This document shows, piece by piece, positions 35,746-45,217 of a DNA stretch of 53,254 nt. The notes beneath the pieces were generated by a model. That model saw only the letters and a list, made by a program, of their open reading frames with translations. It ran no database searches and had not been told where the DNA came from. Origin of the DNA: a virus. Location of the stretch: IMG/VR virus record IMGVR_UViG_3300048686_001049, positions 1 through 53,254 of that record. One strand, written 5' to 3'. How positions within the stretch are numbered: the stretch's first letter is position 1; each line of letters starts with the position of its first letter. Position numbers and translations under genes: made by a program.

Positions 35746-36368
35746 GTGATGAAAAATCTAATAAAATCTCCACAAGGGAGTTTATTAGTGACAGAGATTT
35801 ACGTATTTTCAAACTACGTCAAGCCGGAACCTCAACATCTGAGATAGCTCGTCGTTTTGGGGTATCAACAACGGTCGTATCTCGTGCAATACAAAGACAA
35901 TTGCAAAAGATGAATAGTGAAACACTTTTGGCTTACCCTGAGGTTTTGAGACTAGAGCTAGAACGACTCGACAATCTTCAACAAGCTATCTGGCCTCTAA
36001 CGCAACATAGACGTGTGGTCATGGATGATGGCACAGAGCAGTCAGTTGAGCCGGACTTAAAGGCGATACAGCAAGTTTTGGGAATCATGGATAGAAGAAC
36101 CAAGCTTTTGGGAATGGACCAGGCGAATATTAATGTTCAAATGGATGTTAAATCATCAACAACTGAATCTATTAAAGCAACACTTGCTGGTTCTGACAGC
36201 TTAAAATTAGCCGCCAACAGATTTGACCCCGAAGCCGAGGCTAAGCAATTGTTGCAATTAATGGGTATTTCTGGTGTTTTGCCCGAATCTGTCATAAATC
36301 AAATTTTAGAAAAAAACGAAATACATGATGCGGAAATTGTTGAAGACGAGGAAGAAAGTGATGAATAA
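35742..36368 (+). CDS. Helix-turn-helix protein, possible small terminase subunit
   Basis: 208 aa. Residues 16-50 form a resolvase-like helix-turn-helix (FKLRQAGTSTSEIARRFGVS, then TTVVSRAIQRQ). A helical segment with LELERLDNLQQAIWP and DLKAIQQVLGIMDRRTKLLG follows. This order, HTH plus a long helical oligomerisation part, is typical of phage small terminases, but the same description fits other replication-associated DNA-binding proteins, and no large terminase is adjacent. The C-terminus is acidic. Starts in an ATGA overlap. Confidence 0.7.
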   Translation: MSDEKSNKISTREFISDRDLRIFKLRQAGTSTSEIARRFGVSTTVVSRAIQRQLQKMNSETLLAYPEVLRLELERLDNLQQAIWPLTQHRRVVMDDGTEQSVEPDLKAIQQVLGIMDRRTKLLGMDQANINVQMDVKSSTTESIKATLAGSDSLKLAANRFDPEAEAKQLLQLMGISGVLPESVINQILEKNEIHDAEIVEDEEESDE

Positions 36369-36702
36369 CGAACAAAACAACACAGAAAACAAAGACTCAA
36401 ATTTGATTTCCGCAATGAATCACGTTGCAGAAAATACTTCTATGTCCGTTTCTCCAATGCAAAAATCCGACGATGCACCAGCCGACAAGCAAGTCCTTAT
36501 CCGCGCAACCGAACACGACCGAGATAGGTGGAAAAACGCATCCAATAAAGTCGGGGTTACTCTTTCCTCGTGGATTAGGGATGCTCTTAATAAAGAAGCC
36601 GCAAGCGTTCTGGACTGCCCACACCCTGGTCACCAGGTGAGATATTACCCATGGGCAACAATATGTCTAGAGTGTGGACAAAGATTTCCTGTTGTCCAAT
36701 AG
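36361..36702 (+). CDS. Ribbon-helix-helix and zinc-ribbon protein
   Basis: 113 aa; I choose the ATG at 36361 overlapping the previous stop. VLIRATEHDRDRWKNASNKV plus TLSSWIRDALN (about 50-80) matches an Arc/MetJ/CopG-type DNA-binding domain, which dimerises and inserts a beta strand into DNA. A C-terminal CPHPGHQVRYYPWATICLEC (two CxxC/CPxPGH elements) looks like a zinc ribbon. Probably a regulator; it closes the WhiB-primase block. Confidence 0.7.
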   Translation: MNNEQNNTENKDSNLISAMNHVAENTSMSVSPMQKSDDAPADKQVLIRATEHDRDRWKNASNKVGVTLSSWIRDALNKEAASVLDCPHPGHQVRYYPWATICLECGQRFPVVQ

Positions 36703-36724
36703 ATAATTAATAAACCTTGTTATA

Positions 36725-36752
36725 TCGACTTCAGGTCGACAGAGCATACAAT
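36725..36752 (+). promoter_or_regulatory. Candidate promoter of giant protein 3
   Basis: TCGACT (36725-36730), 16 bases, TACAAT (36747-36752). The -35 lies inside an inverted repeat TCGAC-TTCAG-GTCGA (36725-36739) that could be an operator. The start point would be near 36759, six bases before the ATG at 36765. Confidence 0.4.
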
Positions 36753-36764
36753 AGATATACCACT

Positions 36765-39700
36765 ATGTTCGAACCAATCATTATAAAGCTTGACTACTCG
36801 CCACGAGACGAAAGACATAGCAAGCAGATAAAAAGCGTGGCATCTAGACTCGGTAAAAGAATTGGTAGAGGCCTGGCGGGCAGGCCAAATATTGGTAAAA
36901 ACAGAAGAACGATTGGTTCTGGAAGAATTGACATACCCACTGGTGGTGTGCGTGGATACAAGAGACCAACAGGAAATCGTCGCGACATTGACAGAGATGG
37001 CTGGGCAGACGAAGGCACAACTAACCCTGTATGGGTCGGGCTGAGCGGTGGGCGAGATAGACCAATTATTGAAACCCAAAGAGCTAGACCAAAAATAAAT
37101 TTAAATAATCAAAAAATAAATGAAAGAAAAAAAATTCGCCAAAAAATTAAATATGGCGAAAGTTCTTTGGATGGTAAATTAATTAGTAAAAAAAACGGCC
37201 CCAAATGGTTGAATGGATTAAGCAATGAGCAGATTTCAAACATCCTCGTCCCCGACTCGTATCAGACTTATTCTCAAATGCTGGCCGATGGATTCGGTGT
37301 CGACAAAGAGACTATAGAAAAATATCTTGAATCTAGATGGGGGGTTGGAAAGCCTTGGTTGGAAATTGATTACTCGGAAAGTTCAACTAAGCAATTAAAA
37401 CAAGCACTCAAAACTGCTCTTGACGAATCGCCTATTTTTTCTTGGGCCGTAAGAAATTACGGCTCACCAACATATACGGTAATGACCAGAAAAAGTGCAG
37501 AAACATACAACAATCGAGATGCAGTAAGGCCATTATATGATGCACTCAAAAAAATGTATCCAGATGCACCTGGAGAGCCACAATTTGCCGCAAGCAATCA
37601 TCTTGATTTTGAAATGGTGACTTTTAATCCAATCAATGTGATTGATAAAAAATCATGGCAAACAAATGAACCAATTTCAAGCAGCTTTCAAACGTCTAAA
37701 TTACCATCTAGCTCCGACACCGTAATAGATAGAAGCATCTCTGGAACTATTTTGCATGAATGGGCTCATTGGTATCACTCTGAGATGCTTTTGGCAAATA
37801 TTGAAAGTTCCGAAAATAAAAAACGGTCACCCAAATCTCTAGTTAATCCTCAAGATTCAGATTTTGCCGAAAAAATAAAAATTGCACTTGAGTACAATTC
37901 TGATAATGGAAACATGAATCTTCATTCAACAAAAAAACCACTAGAAGATTCACAGAACGAGCCAAGGACGATTACATCTTATGGGCACGTGAGCAGGAAG
38001 GAAATGTTTGCAGAAGGGATGCTTGCCTATATGCACCCTAATGAGCAGCTAAAACTTAAGGCAATAAATAAAAAATTGAGACAAGATATAGAGACAATTT
38101 TAGCTGGAGATAAGGGCGTTGATGCGTGGAAAGACAGTAAGGCAAACATAAGAAGAGAAAAAAATATTTTAAGTTCGGGTAGAAAAAATCGTAAGCTAAC
38201 AAAATTGTCATCAGGTTCAAAAACTGAGGAACCCGAAAGACCAACGTACCCAAGACACCCTAGCTATGGTCCATTCCTTGATGGCGCTGATGACGTGTTT
38301 GCGGATGTAAAAAACTGGAAAGAATTCAAAGAAATTTACGATAATTTAGAAATAAATTTCTTTGACTACGAAACCACTGGATTGGTTTCTGACGAATTTC
38401 GACAATCGTCCGGTAATGGCGCTCCAGTGCAGTTTGGTGTAACAAAGACCAAAGGCGGCAAGGAAATTGGTCGACTAAATATTTTTATGAACCCGGGAGA
38501 AGAGCTTGGGGATTGGTCGAAAAAAAATCTTAAAAACAAAGACGGAGAACCACTTACTGACGAATGGCTGTCATCTCAAATATCGATAGCTGATGCGCAT
38601 AAAAAATTAATCGAATTTGTGGGTCCTGATGCAATTTTTGGAGTTCAAAATGCAGTATTTGATAAAACGGTACTAGAAGATGCACTGACATCATCAGGCA
38701 TCGAATGGAGACCAAAGGGCTGGGTAGATACGAAAGTTGTATCCGACTTAGTAATTCCTAAATGGACAAAAGAAAATCAAGACGCACCTTGGACTACTGA
38801 CGGGAAAACTGGTGAAAAAATTCCGTCAAGTAGCCTAAAGGCTTTGACCGAATATCTCAACATAGACCTTGGGAAAAAACACCATACAGCAGACGCTGAT
38901 GCGGCAGCCACATCAGAGTTGATGTCAAAAATTATTGATAAAGCAATTGAGAAAAATTGGAGCAACGATATTTTTGATAAAAATTGGCGCGACCAAAAAA
39001 TCAAAGACAAATTAGAAAACTATCAACAAAAAATTATTGATTTTGAACAACAAAAAAGTAATTGGATTTCTGAAACGTCGCCTAAAAAATCCACAGTGCC
39101 AAAAGAAGTGGAGAAAAAAGAATTTGGTTTTGGTAGACTATCTAGTGGTACCACTTCGTACAAGGGCCGTCACGAATCTCCTGATGCGTCAAGTGGGGCA
39201 CCTCTACACAACCTGGCTAATGGCGCCATATATCCAGAAGATATCTATGGTCCAAATGGGGCGAACCTTTATGGGGGCGCATTCCCGGATTTAGCTCAAA
39301 AAGCTGTTGCTATTTTTAGAAAACTCCGCAATAAACCAGACTCTGAATTAACCATATATAGGGCGGTCCCAAGGGGCAAAAACATTAAAGAAGGCGACTG
39401 GGTAACGATTCTCCCCGAATACGCAAAAATACATGGAGATAGTTGGTTGAAAGACAACTATGAAATAGTGACCAAGAAGGTAAAAGCAAAAGAATTATTT
39501 AATGAAGGTAATTCACTTCTTGAATTTGGTTATCACTCAAAATTGTCTTCTGGCAAATACGATGGTGCCCCTACGTATAAAGGAAAAGTCTGGAAAGATA
39601 GAAAAAACGAATTAGATGGCCCTGTGTGGCCATTTCGGTCTCAAGCCAAACAGTACCCAGACGATGGTCCGTCGGGAATTTCATATTTTAAAGGCGTAGT

Positions 39701-42700
39701 TGATGATTCAACATGGGTTGATTGTCTGCTTTATAGAGATGATTCAGGAAAAGTTATTGGCATCTTAAATCATTATCCATTTGCTCTTGTGGACCCAGAT
39801 GACCCGCGAATTGTGGAAAGACGCGGGAATATTAATATCTTTATTGACCCAAAACATCAAGGTAAAGGTATAGCGACAAAACTTGTAGATGAAGCAGTTT
39901 CTCGATATAACGTCGACCTACGCAGGCAGCGATATAGCGAAGATGGCGCAAATTTTATAAACAGGTATATACGTAAGCTTCCCGAAAATAGGGATAAATC
40001 AAAACTTTCATCTGGAAGCCAACCACGAATAAATCTTTCTGATGAAGAAAAACGCGAAATCATAGCTATCGCATCTCAAAGAACCGATGATTTCTCAAAA
40101 AGTGTTGTTGAGCAATTCAGAAGGAATGGAAAGCTCTCAGATAGACAATGGAACGCCCTTAATAAAGCGACTCTTAGACGTTCAAGATTAAGTTCTGGAA
40201 TGAATACCCCTGAACTCAGCGAGATGAGCAAGCAAAGACTTCAACGCCGAATTGACTCATATGAAGCCGCAGTAAAAAAGGGAGATGGTAGTGAGTCTAA
40301 ATTACCATGGGATAAAAATGGGAAAATTAAAGAAAAACCAATTATTGTTTCTGAAGTAGATGACGACTACGACGATGACGAAGAAATGAGTGCAGAAGAA
40401 AAAGAAAACCAAGCCGCATATCGCGAAACTTCAAATATTAGTCCTGCAGAGATGGCTAGAAGAATAGAGCGAGAAAAAGCATCCAAGGAAAGACTCTCAT
40501 CTCCTGAGTACTTAGAGGAGAGTCGCCTTAGGCGTGTAGCAAGAAATAAAGGTAAGGAAACCAGCACGCACAACGCAGATGGAACGTTGAAAACAGAAAA
40601 TAAACCGAAACTATCGTCTGGTAAAACCAACAGAGCCAATAGAAGAGCCAATAATTCAAGATTAAGCTCGGGTAAAAACACTGACACCGAGCCTCAGTTT
40701 TTGCCAATCGAAAACCTAACAGCGGCACGAGACTCGAATACAGATACAAATCTACAAACACCCGCAAAGAGACGGGTGTATGTGAAGTCAAAGATACCAA
40801 AGGTCGGTCGGTTTAAAGAAGCAGACTACCCGTTAAACGTTCAACTGTCTATCGTAGAAGACTATAAAGATAAAAGAAAAACACTTTCTTATATTGCAAA
40901 AAAACACAATGTCTCTATTAGTGTCGTCCAATTTTTGGCACGGCAATATAATTTGCCATACAGGGTAAACAATCCGAAGTCTCCTCGACGACAAAGAATT
41001 ATTGAAGCCATCAGAAACGATATGCCGTTTGAAGAAATTATGGAAAAATTCAATACCTCAAGAGAAGAAGTGATAAAACTTAAAAATATTTCAGAATCTG
41101 CTAAAGCAAGAAAATTAAGACTAACTAGAGAAAAGATTAGAAGACAAAAAAAAGAAGAAAAAATAATCCAACTATTTAATGATGGTTTAAGAATCACCGA
41201 GGTTGCGAGGCTCACCAAGATGGATATCTCGGCAGTAGCCGACGTGTTGCTTGCCAACGAGGGAACAAAACCAAAACTAATAGCGAGAAGGGACGGAAGT
41301 CAGCCTTATCGGTCGATTCTTATACCACAGGTTCGTGAACTATTTAAAAATGGACTGAACATCGCCCAGATTGGAAAAACACTAAAAAAAGACATTAAAA
41401 TAATCCGCAAAATTGTAAATGAAGATGAGGAATTATCAAAATTGCAAAGAGAAAGAATTAAGAAAAGATTTTTACTTGCTCAAATTAGTGAGGAACTTAG
41501 AGAATTTTTCATAAACGGTGGGAGCATGGAAGGCGCAATTGAAAAATTTGGTTTATCACGAAAGCAGATTAAACAATGGAGAGAAAGACAAGCGGCACAA
41601 TCACAAAAACAACCAGGAATACCCCGACTACCCCGACTACAAAGAGGACTCGAGAATGGAACGTTGAAAACAGAAAATAAACCGAAACTATCGTCTGGCA
41701 AAACCAACAGAGCTAACAGAAGAGCCAATAATTCAAGATTAAGCTCGGGTCAATCACCAGTTTTTGATGACCAAGAAAAAAAACAAATACTTGACACTTT
41801 GGAAAAAGAATTCCCCGGCGGAATAACTAATACGATAGCGAAAATTGCAGACTATTCGGGAAGTAGGTTTCAAAATAATAAAAATGACCAAGTGGAGCTT
41901 AGTCCAGAAGAAAAAAAAGCTGTTAAAGCACTTGAAGATTTAGGCAAAATAATTGACCAAAAAATATCAAAATTGATTAATGAAAGAAAGACCACAGAAG
42001 GCTCGAAAGAATCTCAAGAAATACGTTTATTATCTGAAAAAGAAAAAACATACCAAAAAGTTGCTAGTTATTTTAACGCAATACAAAAGGTTATTGACAG
42101 CAAGTATGAGGATGTGGCCAAAATCGACAAACAGGTAAGGAAATCAATAGTTTCCAACATATATAAAATTCCAAAAAAAACGTCAAACATAGACATGGAA
42201 TATATGATGAATAGCAACAAGATATCTGGCTCCCATTTAGTTCAACTAATAAAAGATGTCAGAAAAAATTTAACTGCCGGAGAACTCCTTAAGATAGATG
42301 ATGCCTGGGATGGCTTCTTTGACGGCCAACCGGTAGTCAATTTTAGTGATAGCACCCGCTATTACATTAAGAGTTGGAAAGACAGGCTATACCTTACGGA
42401 TTTAGTTAGTGAAGCCGATATGGCATTTTTAGAATTGAAAGAGAATAAAGCAATCACACACGACATCATGAGGACTCTAAATCTTGCTGACCAAATATTA
42501 AAATCTCTTATTCAACAAACTCAAAGAGAAGAACGTAAAATTTCAGAATTATCAGATGCGGAAGTATTGGATTTTATAGAACGAGAAATATATCAAAACG
42601 GAGAGGCTTTTGGCCCGAAACTTGGTTCAAAGAAATATCGTCGAAACATATTAACCGGTCAAGCGTTTACTTCTGGAGAAGATTCCCCAAATCCACTTCC

Positions 42701-43976
42701 CGAACTTAATGAACCGCCTTTAGTTGCCGTGTTTAATGAAAAATCAGCAAAAGATTTACTCATTAAGACAATACGGGAAGCACTTGTAGACGAAGACGTT
42801 AATCAAGTATTCAATAAATCACTTAAAGCAAGAGAAGATATTGGTGTTGATTATGATGAAAAGCTTGGCGAAGGTGTCAACTCGCAATACCTATTGCCAC
42901 AAAATCTTCCATTCATAGAATTTTTAAAATTATATAATGAGAAACGTTCTATTTTTCAAAGGGAAACATTTGAGCTATTAAAAGAAACACAATCTCTGAC
43001 CGAGCGAGGCTCTCTGCCAGAGCTTACAAAATATGGGCTTCAGGATTTCCTAGAAAGACAAGAAGCAGAACTAAAAAGAGAATTATTTGTTCAGGCCTTG
43101 GGGGAATTAGGTGTTAGATTTACGCAACCAGAAAATGTAAAAAAAACAGTAGTTCGTCTTTATATGCAAAGATTGAACGACTTTTATCTATGGGCTAAAA
43201 ATCTTAACCCTAATGAAGACTTCGGTAAATACAATCCGTATGAGTACATAGGTGGCGAGAAGGGACAGCGACACGCAACGACCATCCCATTAATGAACAA
43301 AGTTTTATCATTAATCCCCGAGAATTTAACCAATGGTTCATTGATTGTTGAATTACCGCCCAAAGAAGCTGAAAGACTTGCAAACCTAGGAGCCGCAGAA
43401 ACGTTTGGTTATTTAGGGAGACAACGAGCCATTTCAAAATATTTTTCTGACGCATGGAATAAAAACCCTCTTGAAAAAGGAGGTCATAAATTAGGTATAA
43501 TTTGGCGTCTTGTGCCAGGAAAAAACAGGGCTCATGCACATAATGTTCTAAACGGAAAAGTTTTAATTACCCAAGAACCAGCACCAGTAGATGGTCCCAC
43601 AGATGATTGGGAGTCAGTGGCTTTGCACGAAATATCTCACGGCGTTGAATACGCCAACCCGGTTGTGACCGCGCTCGAATGGATGTACTGGGCGTCTAGA
43701 AGAAAAGCGAATGAGCAAATAGTAACGTTACGACATAAAAACGGGAAAAAATATAGAGATAAAAGCGAAGTTGGTATAGTTGATGAATGGGGAAACAGCT
43801 ATGCGGGCAAAATATATCAAGGAAGACCATTTGATGCTTTAGAGATATTTACCACCGGTATGCAAGCGATATTTTACGAAAATACAAGCAAAAATGCAGA
43901 CCCTTCACATAGGGCGTTTACGATTGGTGTTCTGATAGCGACTGGACTTGCCGATAAGGGAGGGTCTAATGGCTAA
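36765..43976 (+). CDS. Giant LSSG-linked polyvalent polyprotein 2
   Basis: 2403 aa from the ATG at 36765; a TTG at 36717 would add 16 residues but overlaps the promoter. Ten LSSG sites at residues 469, 481, 792, 927, 1081, 1142, 1283, 1300, 1642 and 1659; LSSPE at about 1246 is a degenerate one. Segments: N-terminal module shared with polyprotein 1 (about 50-95); zincin HEWAH (331-335); DEDDh exonuclease (D534, E536, H707-x4-D712); ADP-ribosyltransferase-like (IYRAVP, R866, then YAKIHG and LLEFGYH); GNAT acetyltransferase (QGKG 1032-1035); a small QF..NGKLSDRQW motif near 1115; an array of about five helix-turn-helices (1305-1640) inside a repeat-flanked cassette; and a large helical C-terminus with zincin HEISH (2288-2292). 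Domain mix indicates a virion-delivered polyvalent protein. The activities are inferred from motifs. Confidence 0.85.
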   Translation: MFEPIIIKLDYSPRDERHSKQIKSVASRLGKRIGRGLAGRPNIGKNRRTIGSGRIDIPTGGVRGYKRPTGNRRDIDRDGWADEGTTNPVWVGLSGGRDRPIIETQRARPKINLNNQKINERKKIRQKIKYGESSLDGKLISKKNGPKWLNGLSNEQISNILVPDSYQTYSQMLADGFGVDKETIEKYLESRWGVGKPWLEIDYSESSTKQLKQALKTALDESPIFSWAVRNYGSPTYTVMTRKSAETYNNRDAVRPLYDALKKMYPDAPGEPQFAASNHLDFEMVTFNPINVIDKKSWQTNEPISSSFQTSKLPSSSDTVIDRSISGTILHEWAHWYHSEMLLANIESSENKKRSPKSLVNPQDSDFAEKIKIALEYNSDNGNMNLHSTKKPLEDSQNEPRTITSYGHVSRKEMFAEGMLAYMHPNEQLKLKAINKKLRQDIETILAGDKGVDAWKDSKANIRREKNILSSGRKNRKLTKLSSGSKTEEPERPTYPRHPSYGPFLDGADDVFADVKNWKEFKEIYDNLEINFFDYETTGLVSDEFRQSSGNGAPVQFGVTKTKGGKEIGRLNIFMNPGEELGDWSKKNLKNKDGEPLTDEWLSSQISIADAHKKLIEFVGPDAIFGVQNAVFDKTVLEDALTSSGIEWRPKGWVDTKVVSDLVIPKWTKENQDAPWTTDGKTGEKIPSSSLKALTEYLNIDLGKKHHTADADAAATSELMSKIIDKAIEKNWSNDIFDKNWRDQKIKDKLENYQQKIIDFEQQKSNWISETSPKKSTVPKEVEKKEFGFGRLSSGTTSYKGRHESPDASSGAPLHNLANGAIYPEDIYGPNGANLYGGAFPDLAQKAVAIFRKLRNKPDSELTIYRAVPRGKNIKEGDWVTILPEYAKIHGDSWLKDNYEIVTKKVKAKELFNEGNSLLEFGYHSKLSSGKYDGAPTYKGKVWKDRKNELDGPVWPFRSQAKQYPDDGPSGISYFKGVVDDSTWVDCLLYRDDSGKVIGILNHYPFALVDPDDPRIVERRGNINIFIDPKHQGKGIATKLVDEAVSRYNVDLRRQRYSEDGANFINRYIRKLPENRDKSKLSSGSQPRINLSDEEKREIIAIASQRTDDFSKSVVEQFRRNGKLSDRQWNALNKATLRRSRLSSGMNTPELSEMSKQRLQRRIDSYEAAVKKGDGSESKLPWDKNGKIKEKPIIVSEVDDDYDDDEEMSAEEKENQAAYRETSNISPAEMARRIEREKASKERLSSPEYLEESRLRRVARNKGKETSTHNADGTLKTENKPKLSSGKTNRANRRANNSRLSSGKNTDTEPQFLPIENLTAARDSNTDTNLQTPAKRRVYVKSKIPKVGRFKEADYPLNVQLSIVEDYKDKRKTLSYIAKKHNVSISVVQFLARQYNLPYRVNNPKSPRRQRIIEAIRNDMPFEEIMEKFNTSREEVIKLKNISESAKARKLRLTREKIRRQKKEEKIIQLFNDGLRITEVARLTKMDISAVADVLLANEGTKPKLIARRDGSQPYRSILIPQVRELFKNGLNIAQIGKTLKKDIKIIRKIVNEDEELSKLQRERIKKRFLLAQISEELREFFINGGSMEGAIEKFGLSRKQIKQWRERQAAQSQKQPGIPRLPRLQRGLENGTLKTENKPKLSSGKTNRANRRANNSRLSSGQSPVFDDQEKKQILDTLEKEFPGGITNTIAKIADYSGSRFQNNKNDQVELSPEEKKAVKALEDLGKIIDQKISKLINERKTTEGSKESQEIRLLSEKEKTYQKVASYFNAIQKVIDSKYEDVAKIDKQVRKSIVSNIYKIPKKTSNIDMEYMMNSNKISGSHLVQLIKDVRKNLTAGELLKIDDAWDGFFDGQPVVNFSDSTRYYIKSWKDRLYLTDLVSEADMAFLELKENKAITHDIMRTLNLADQILKSLIQQTQREERKISELSDAEVLDFIEREIYQNGEAFGPKLGSKKYRRNILTGQAFTSGEDSPNPLPELNEPPLVAVFNEKSAKDLLIKTIREALVDEDVNQVFNKSLKAREDIGVDYDEKLGEGVNSQYLLPQNLPFIEFLKLYNEKRSIFQRETFELLKETQSLTERGSLPELTKYGLQDFLERQEAELKRELFVQALGELGVRFTQPENVKKTVVRLYMQRLNDFYLWAKNLNPNEDFGKYNPYEYIGGEKGQRHATTIPLMNKVLSLIPENLTNGSLIVELPPKEAERLANLGAAETFGYLGRQRAISKYFSDAWNKNPLEKGGHKLGIIWRLVPGKNRAHAHNVLNGKVLITQEPAPVDGPTDDWESVALHEISHGVEYANPVVTALEWMYWASRRKANEQIVTLRHKNGKKYRDKSEVGIVDEWGNSYAGKIYQGRPFDALEIFTTGMQAIFYENTSKNADPSHRAFTIGVLIATGLADKGGSNG
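40579..40673 (+). repeat. 95-bp direct repeat, copy 1
   Basis: Encodes NGTLKTENKPKLSSGK and a second LSSG after RANNSR. It is identical to 41656-41750 at 92 of 95 bases; all three differences are silent (GGT/GGC, GCC/GCT, AAT/AAC). Confidence 0.95.
41656..41750 (+). repeat. 95-bp direct repeat, copy 2
   Basis: Second copy, offset 1077 bases (359 codons) from copy 1. Recombination between the copies would remove the helix-turn-helix cassette and keep the reading frame. Confidence 0.95.
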
Positions 43977-44322
43977 TTATGAGCAAAAAAAAATATATGG
44001 TTGGTTGAAGTCTTCAGAAAACAATATATCCGTAGAGGAAACCAATGAAGGGGTAATTTTTGAACCTCTAAGTTTTGATTTTTTCGCCAGGAACTACATC
44101 ATTCCGCCATCGTTTTTGGCCTTAGGGGGCACTTATATCGTATACACCAACCCGCCCCCTGAGTCTGGCAGCTTTGATAGTGGTCAAATTTATATGCACA
44201 TAATGAATGAATACGCCAAAACAAAAAACGACACACTAGAGATTAATGACGTTGTTGGGATTGATGAACAACCATCACCAGAGCTGGACATTCATCCCGA
44301 CAACACACAGATTGTCTATTAA
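43969..44322 (+). CDS. Unrecognised 117-aa protein
   Basis: The ATG at 43969 follows AAGGGAGGG at five bases and overlaps the polyprotein stop by eight bases; a TTG at 43948 is less likely. Acidic, beta-rich with YIIPPSFLALGGTYIVYTNPPPESG. No known motif. The strong ribosome site and overlap suggest steady translation with the polyprotein; it could be a partner or chaperone, which is a guess. Confidence 0.6.
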   Translation: MANYEQKKIYGWLKSSENNISVEETNEGVIFEPLSFDFFARNYIIPPSFLALGGTYIVYTNPPPESGSFDSGQIYMHIMNEYAKTKNDTLEINDVVGIDEQPSPELDIHPDNTQIVY

Positions 44323-44370
44323 TATTTTGTATTAAAATAATGTACTATCTTCTAATGGAAAATCTCAATT

Positions 44371-44595
44371 ATGCTGCCTTTTAGCGACGACGAGCTTTCG
44401 TCACAAATGGCGGTTTTGGCATCTAACCAAAAAGAAAGAAATAATGATTTAGATGCGATGCTTGATTTTGCCGTAGAGGTTTATGCCAAGAAGCGACGTT
44501 TCAAAACCGGAGAATTAGTTAATCCCCCAAAAGACGCTCCTGAATCTTTAGTAAAAGAGACAGAATCTTCAGACGAATCATCAAAAACACAATAG
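44371..44595 (+). CDS. Unrecognised 74-aa charged protein
   Basis: Charged, helical (LDAMLDFAVEVYAKKRRFKTGE) with a Ser/Glu-rich tail. It has no clear ribosome site; an AT-rich stretch with TACTAT and TCTAAT lies 15-25 bases upstream and could hold a promoter. Confidence 0.5.
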   Translation: MLPFSDDELSSQMAVLASNQKERNNDLDAMLDFAVEVYAKKRRFKTGELVNPPKDAPESLVKETESSDESSKTQ

Positions 44596-44623
44596 TCAAA
44601 GCTATTTTGTATTTTTTGATTTG
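44589..44623. terminator. Weak bidirectional terminator between convergent genes
   Basis: ACAATAG and CTATTTTGT can pair (with a small bulge) around TCAAAG, followed by TATTTTTT; the minus-strand side is A/T rich as well. It lies between the stops of 44595 (plus) and 44602 (minus). Confidence 0.45.
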
Positions 44624-44829
44624 CGAAGACTGCTGGACAAAACGCTTAATTCAGAATCAAAAATTTGATTATATTCCTTAGCGTGTTTGTGTTGCAACAC
44701 GATATGGGCACGACGTCTTGCTTCTTGTCTTATTGCGGTAAGTTCTGCCCTTGCTTCTTTTTCTGCGGCGCTTAGTTTTGGCCTACCTCGGCCCAATCCG
44801 CTTGACTTCAATTTATTGTATTCAGACAT
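44602..44829 (-). CDS. Small basic protein with AT-hook-like motif
   Basis: 75 aa. The start has a good ribosome site (GGAGCAATAATG, read on the minus strand). GLGRGRPKLS resembles an AT-hook (GRGRP core), followed by a charged helix (AAEKEARAELTAIRQEARRRAH). Likely binds AT-rich DNA in the minor groove, as a nucleoid-type or regulatory protein; this rests on the short motif alone. Confidence 0.6.
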   Translation of the reverse strand: MSEYNKLKSSGLGRGRPKLSAAEKEARAELTAIRQEARRRAHIVLQHKHAKEYNQIFDSELSVLSSSLRKSKNTK

Positions 44830-44971
44830 TATTGCTCCTTTTTAATTATTGACTGTAGGTAGTAACAATTATATTAAGACAAAATGAGAAAACAACCTTT
44901 TTAAAAGAAAATCTAAAATTCTTGGTCAAGCTCAACCTGCTAGGCTGGAACACAAGCAAAAGGAGGCTTTC

Positions 44972-45217
44972 GTGGCTAGAGATAAAGGCAAGACATATAA
45001 GTCAAAGTATTTTGGTGACGGCGAGGATGATTTCAGCGAAACAGAATGGGAAAAAAAATTATGGGTTTTGGTTCGTGACGCCTATGCCAAAGAAATTAAG
45101 AAAAACCCTAATTTTGTTGCCCCAGATTGGGTCACAATTACTGATTGCGAAGAGGAACTAAGAAATTCCGGGGTAGTTCAAACTTTTAGACAGTTTGGTA
45201 AGGTCATAAAAAATTAA
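44972..45217 (+). CDS. Unrecognised 81-aa protein (GTG start)
   Basis: AAAGGAGG lies just upstream of the GTG at 44972, so this start is well supported. Small, charged, with WEKKLWVLVRDAYAKEIKK and no cysteine cluster or span. It ends before a good bidirectional terminator. Function unknown. Confidence 0.65.
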   Translation: MARDKGKTYKSKYFGDGEDDFSETEWEKKLWVLVRDAYAKEIKKNPNFVAPDWVTITDCEEELRNSGVVQTFRQFGKVIKN

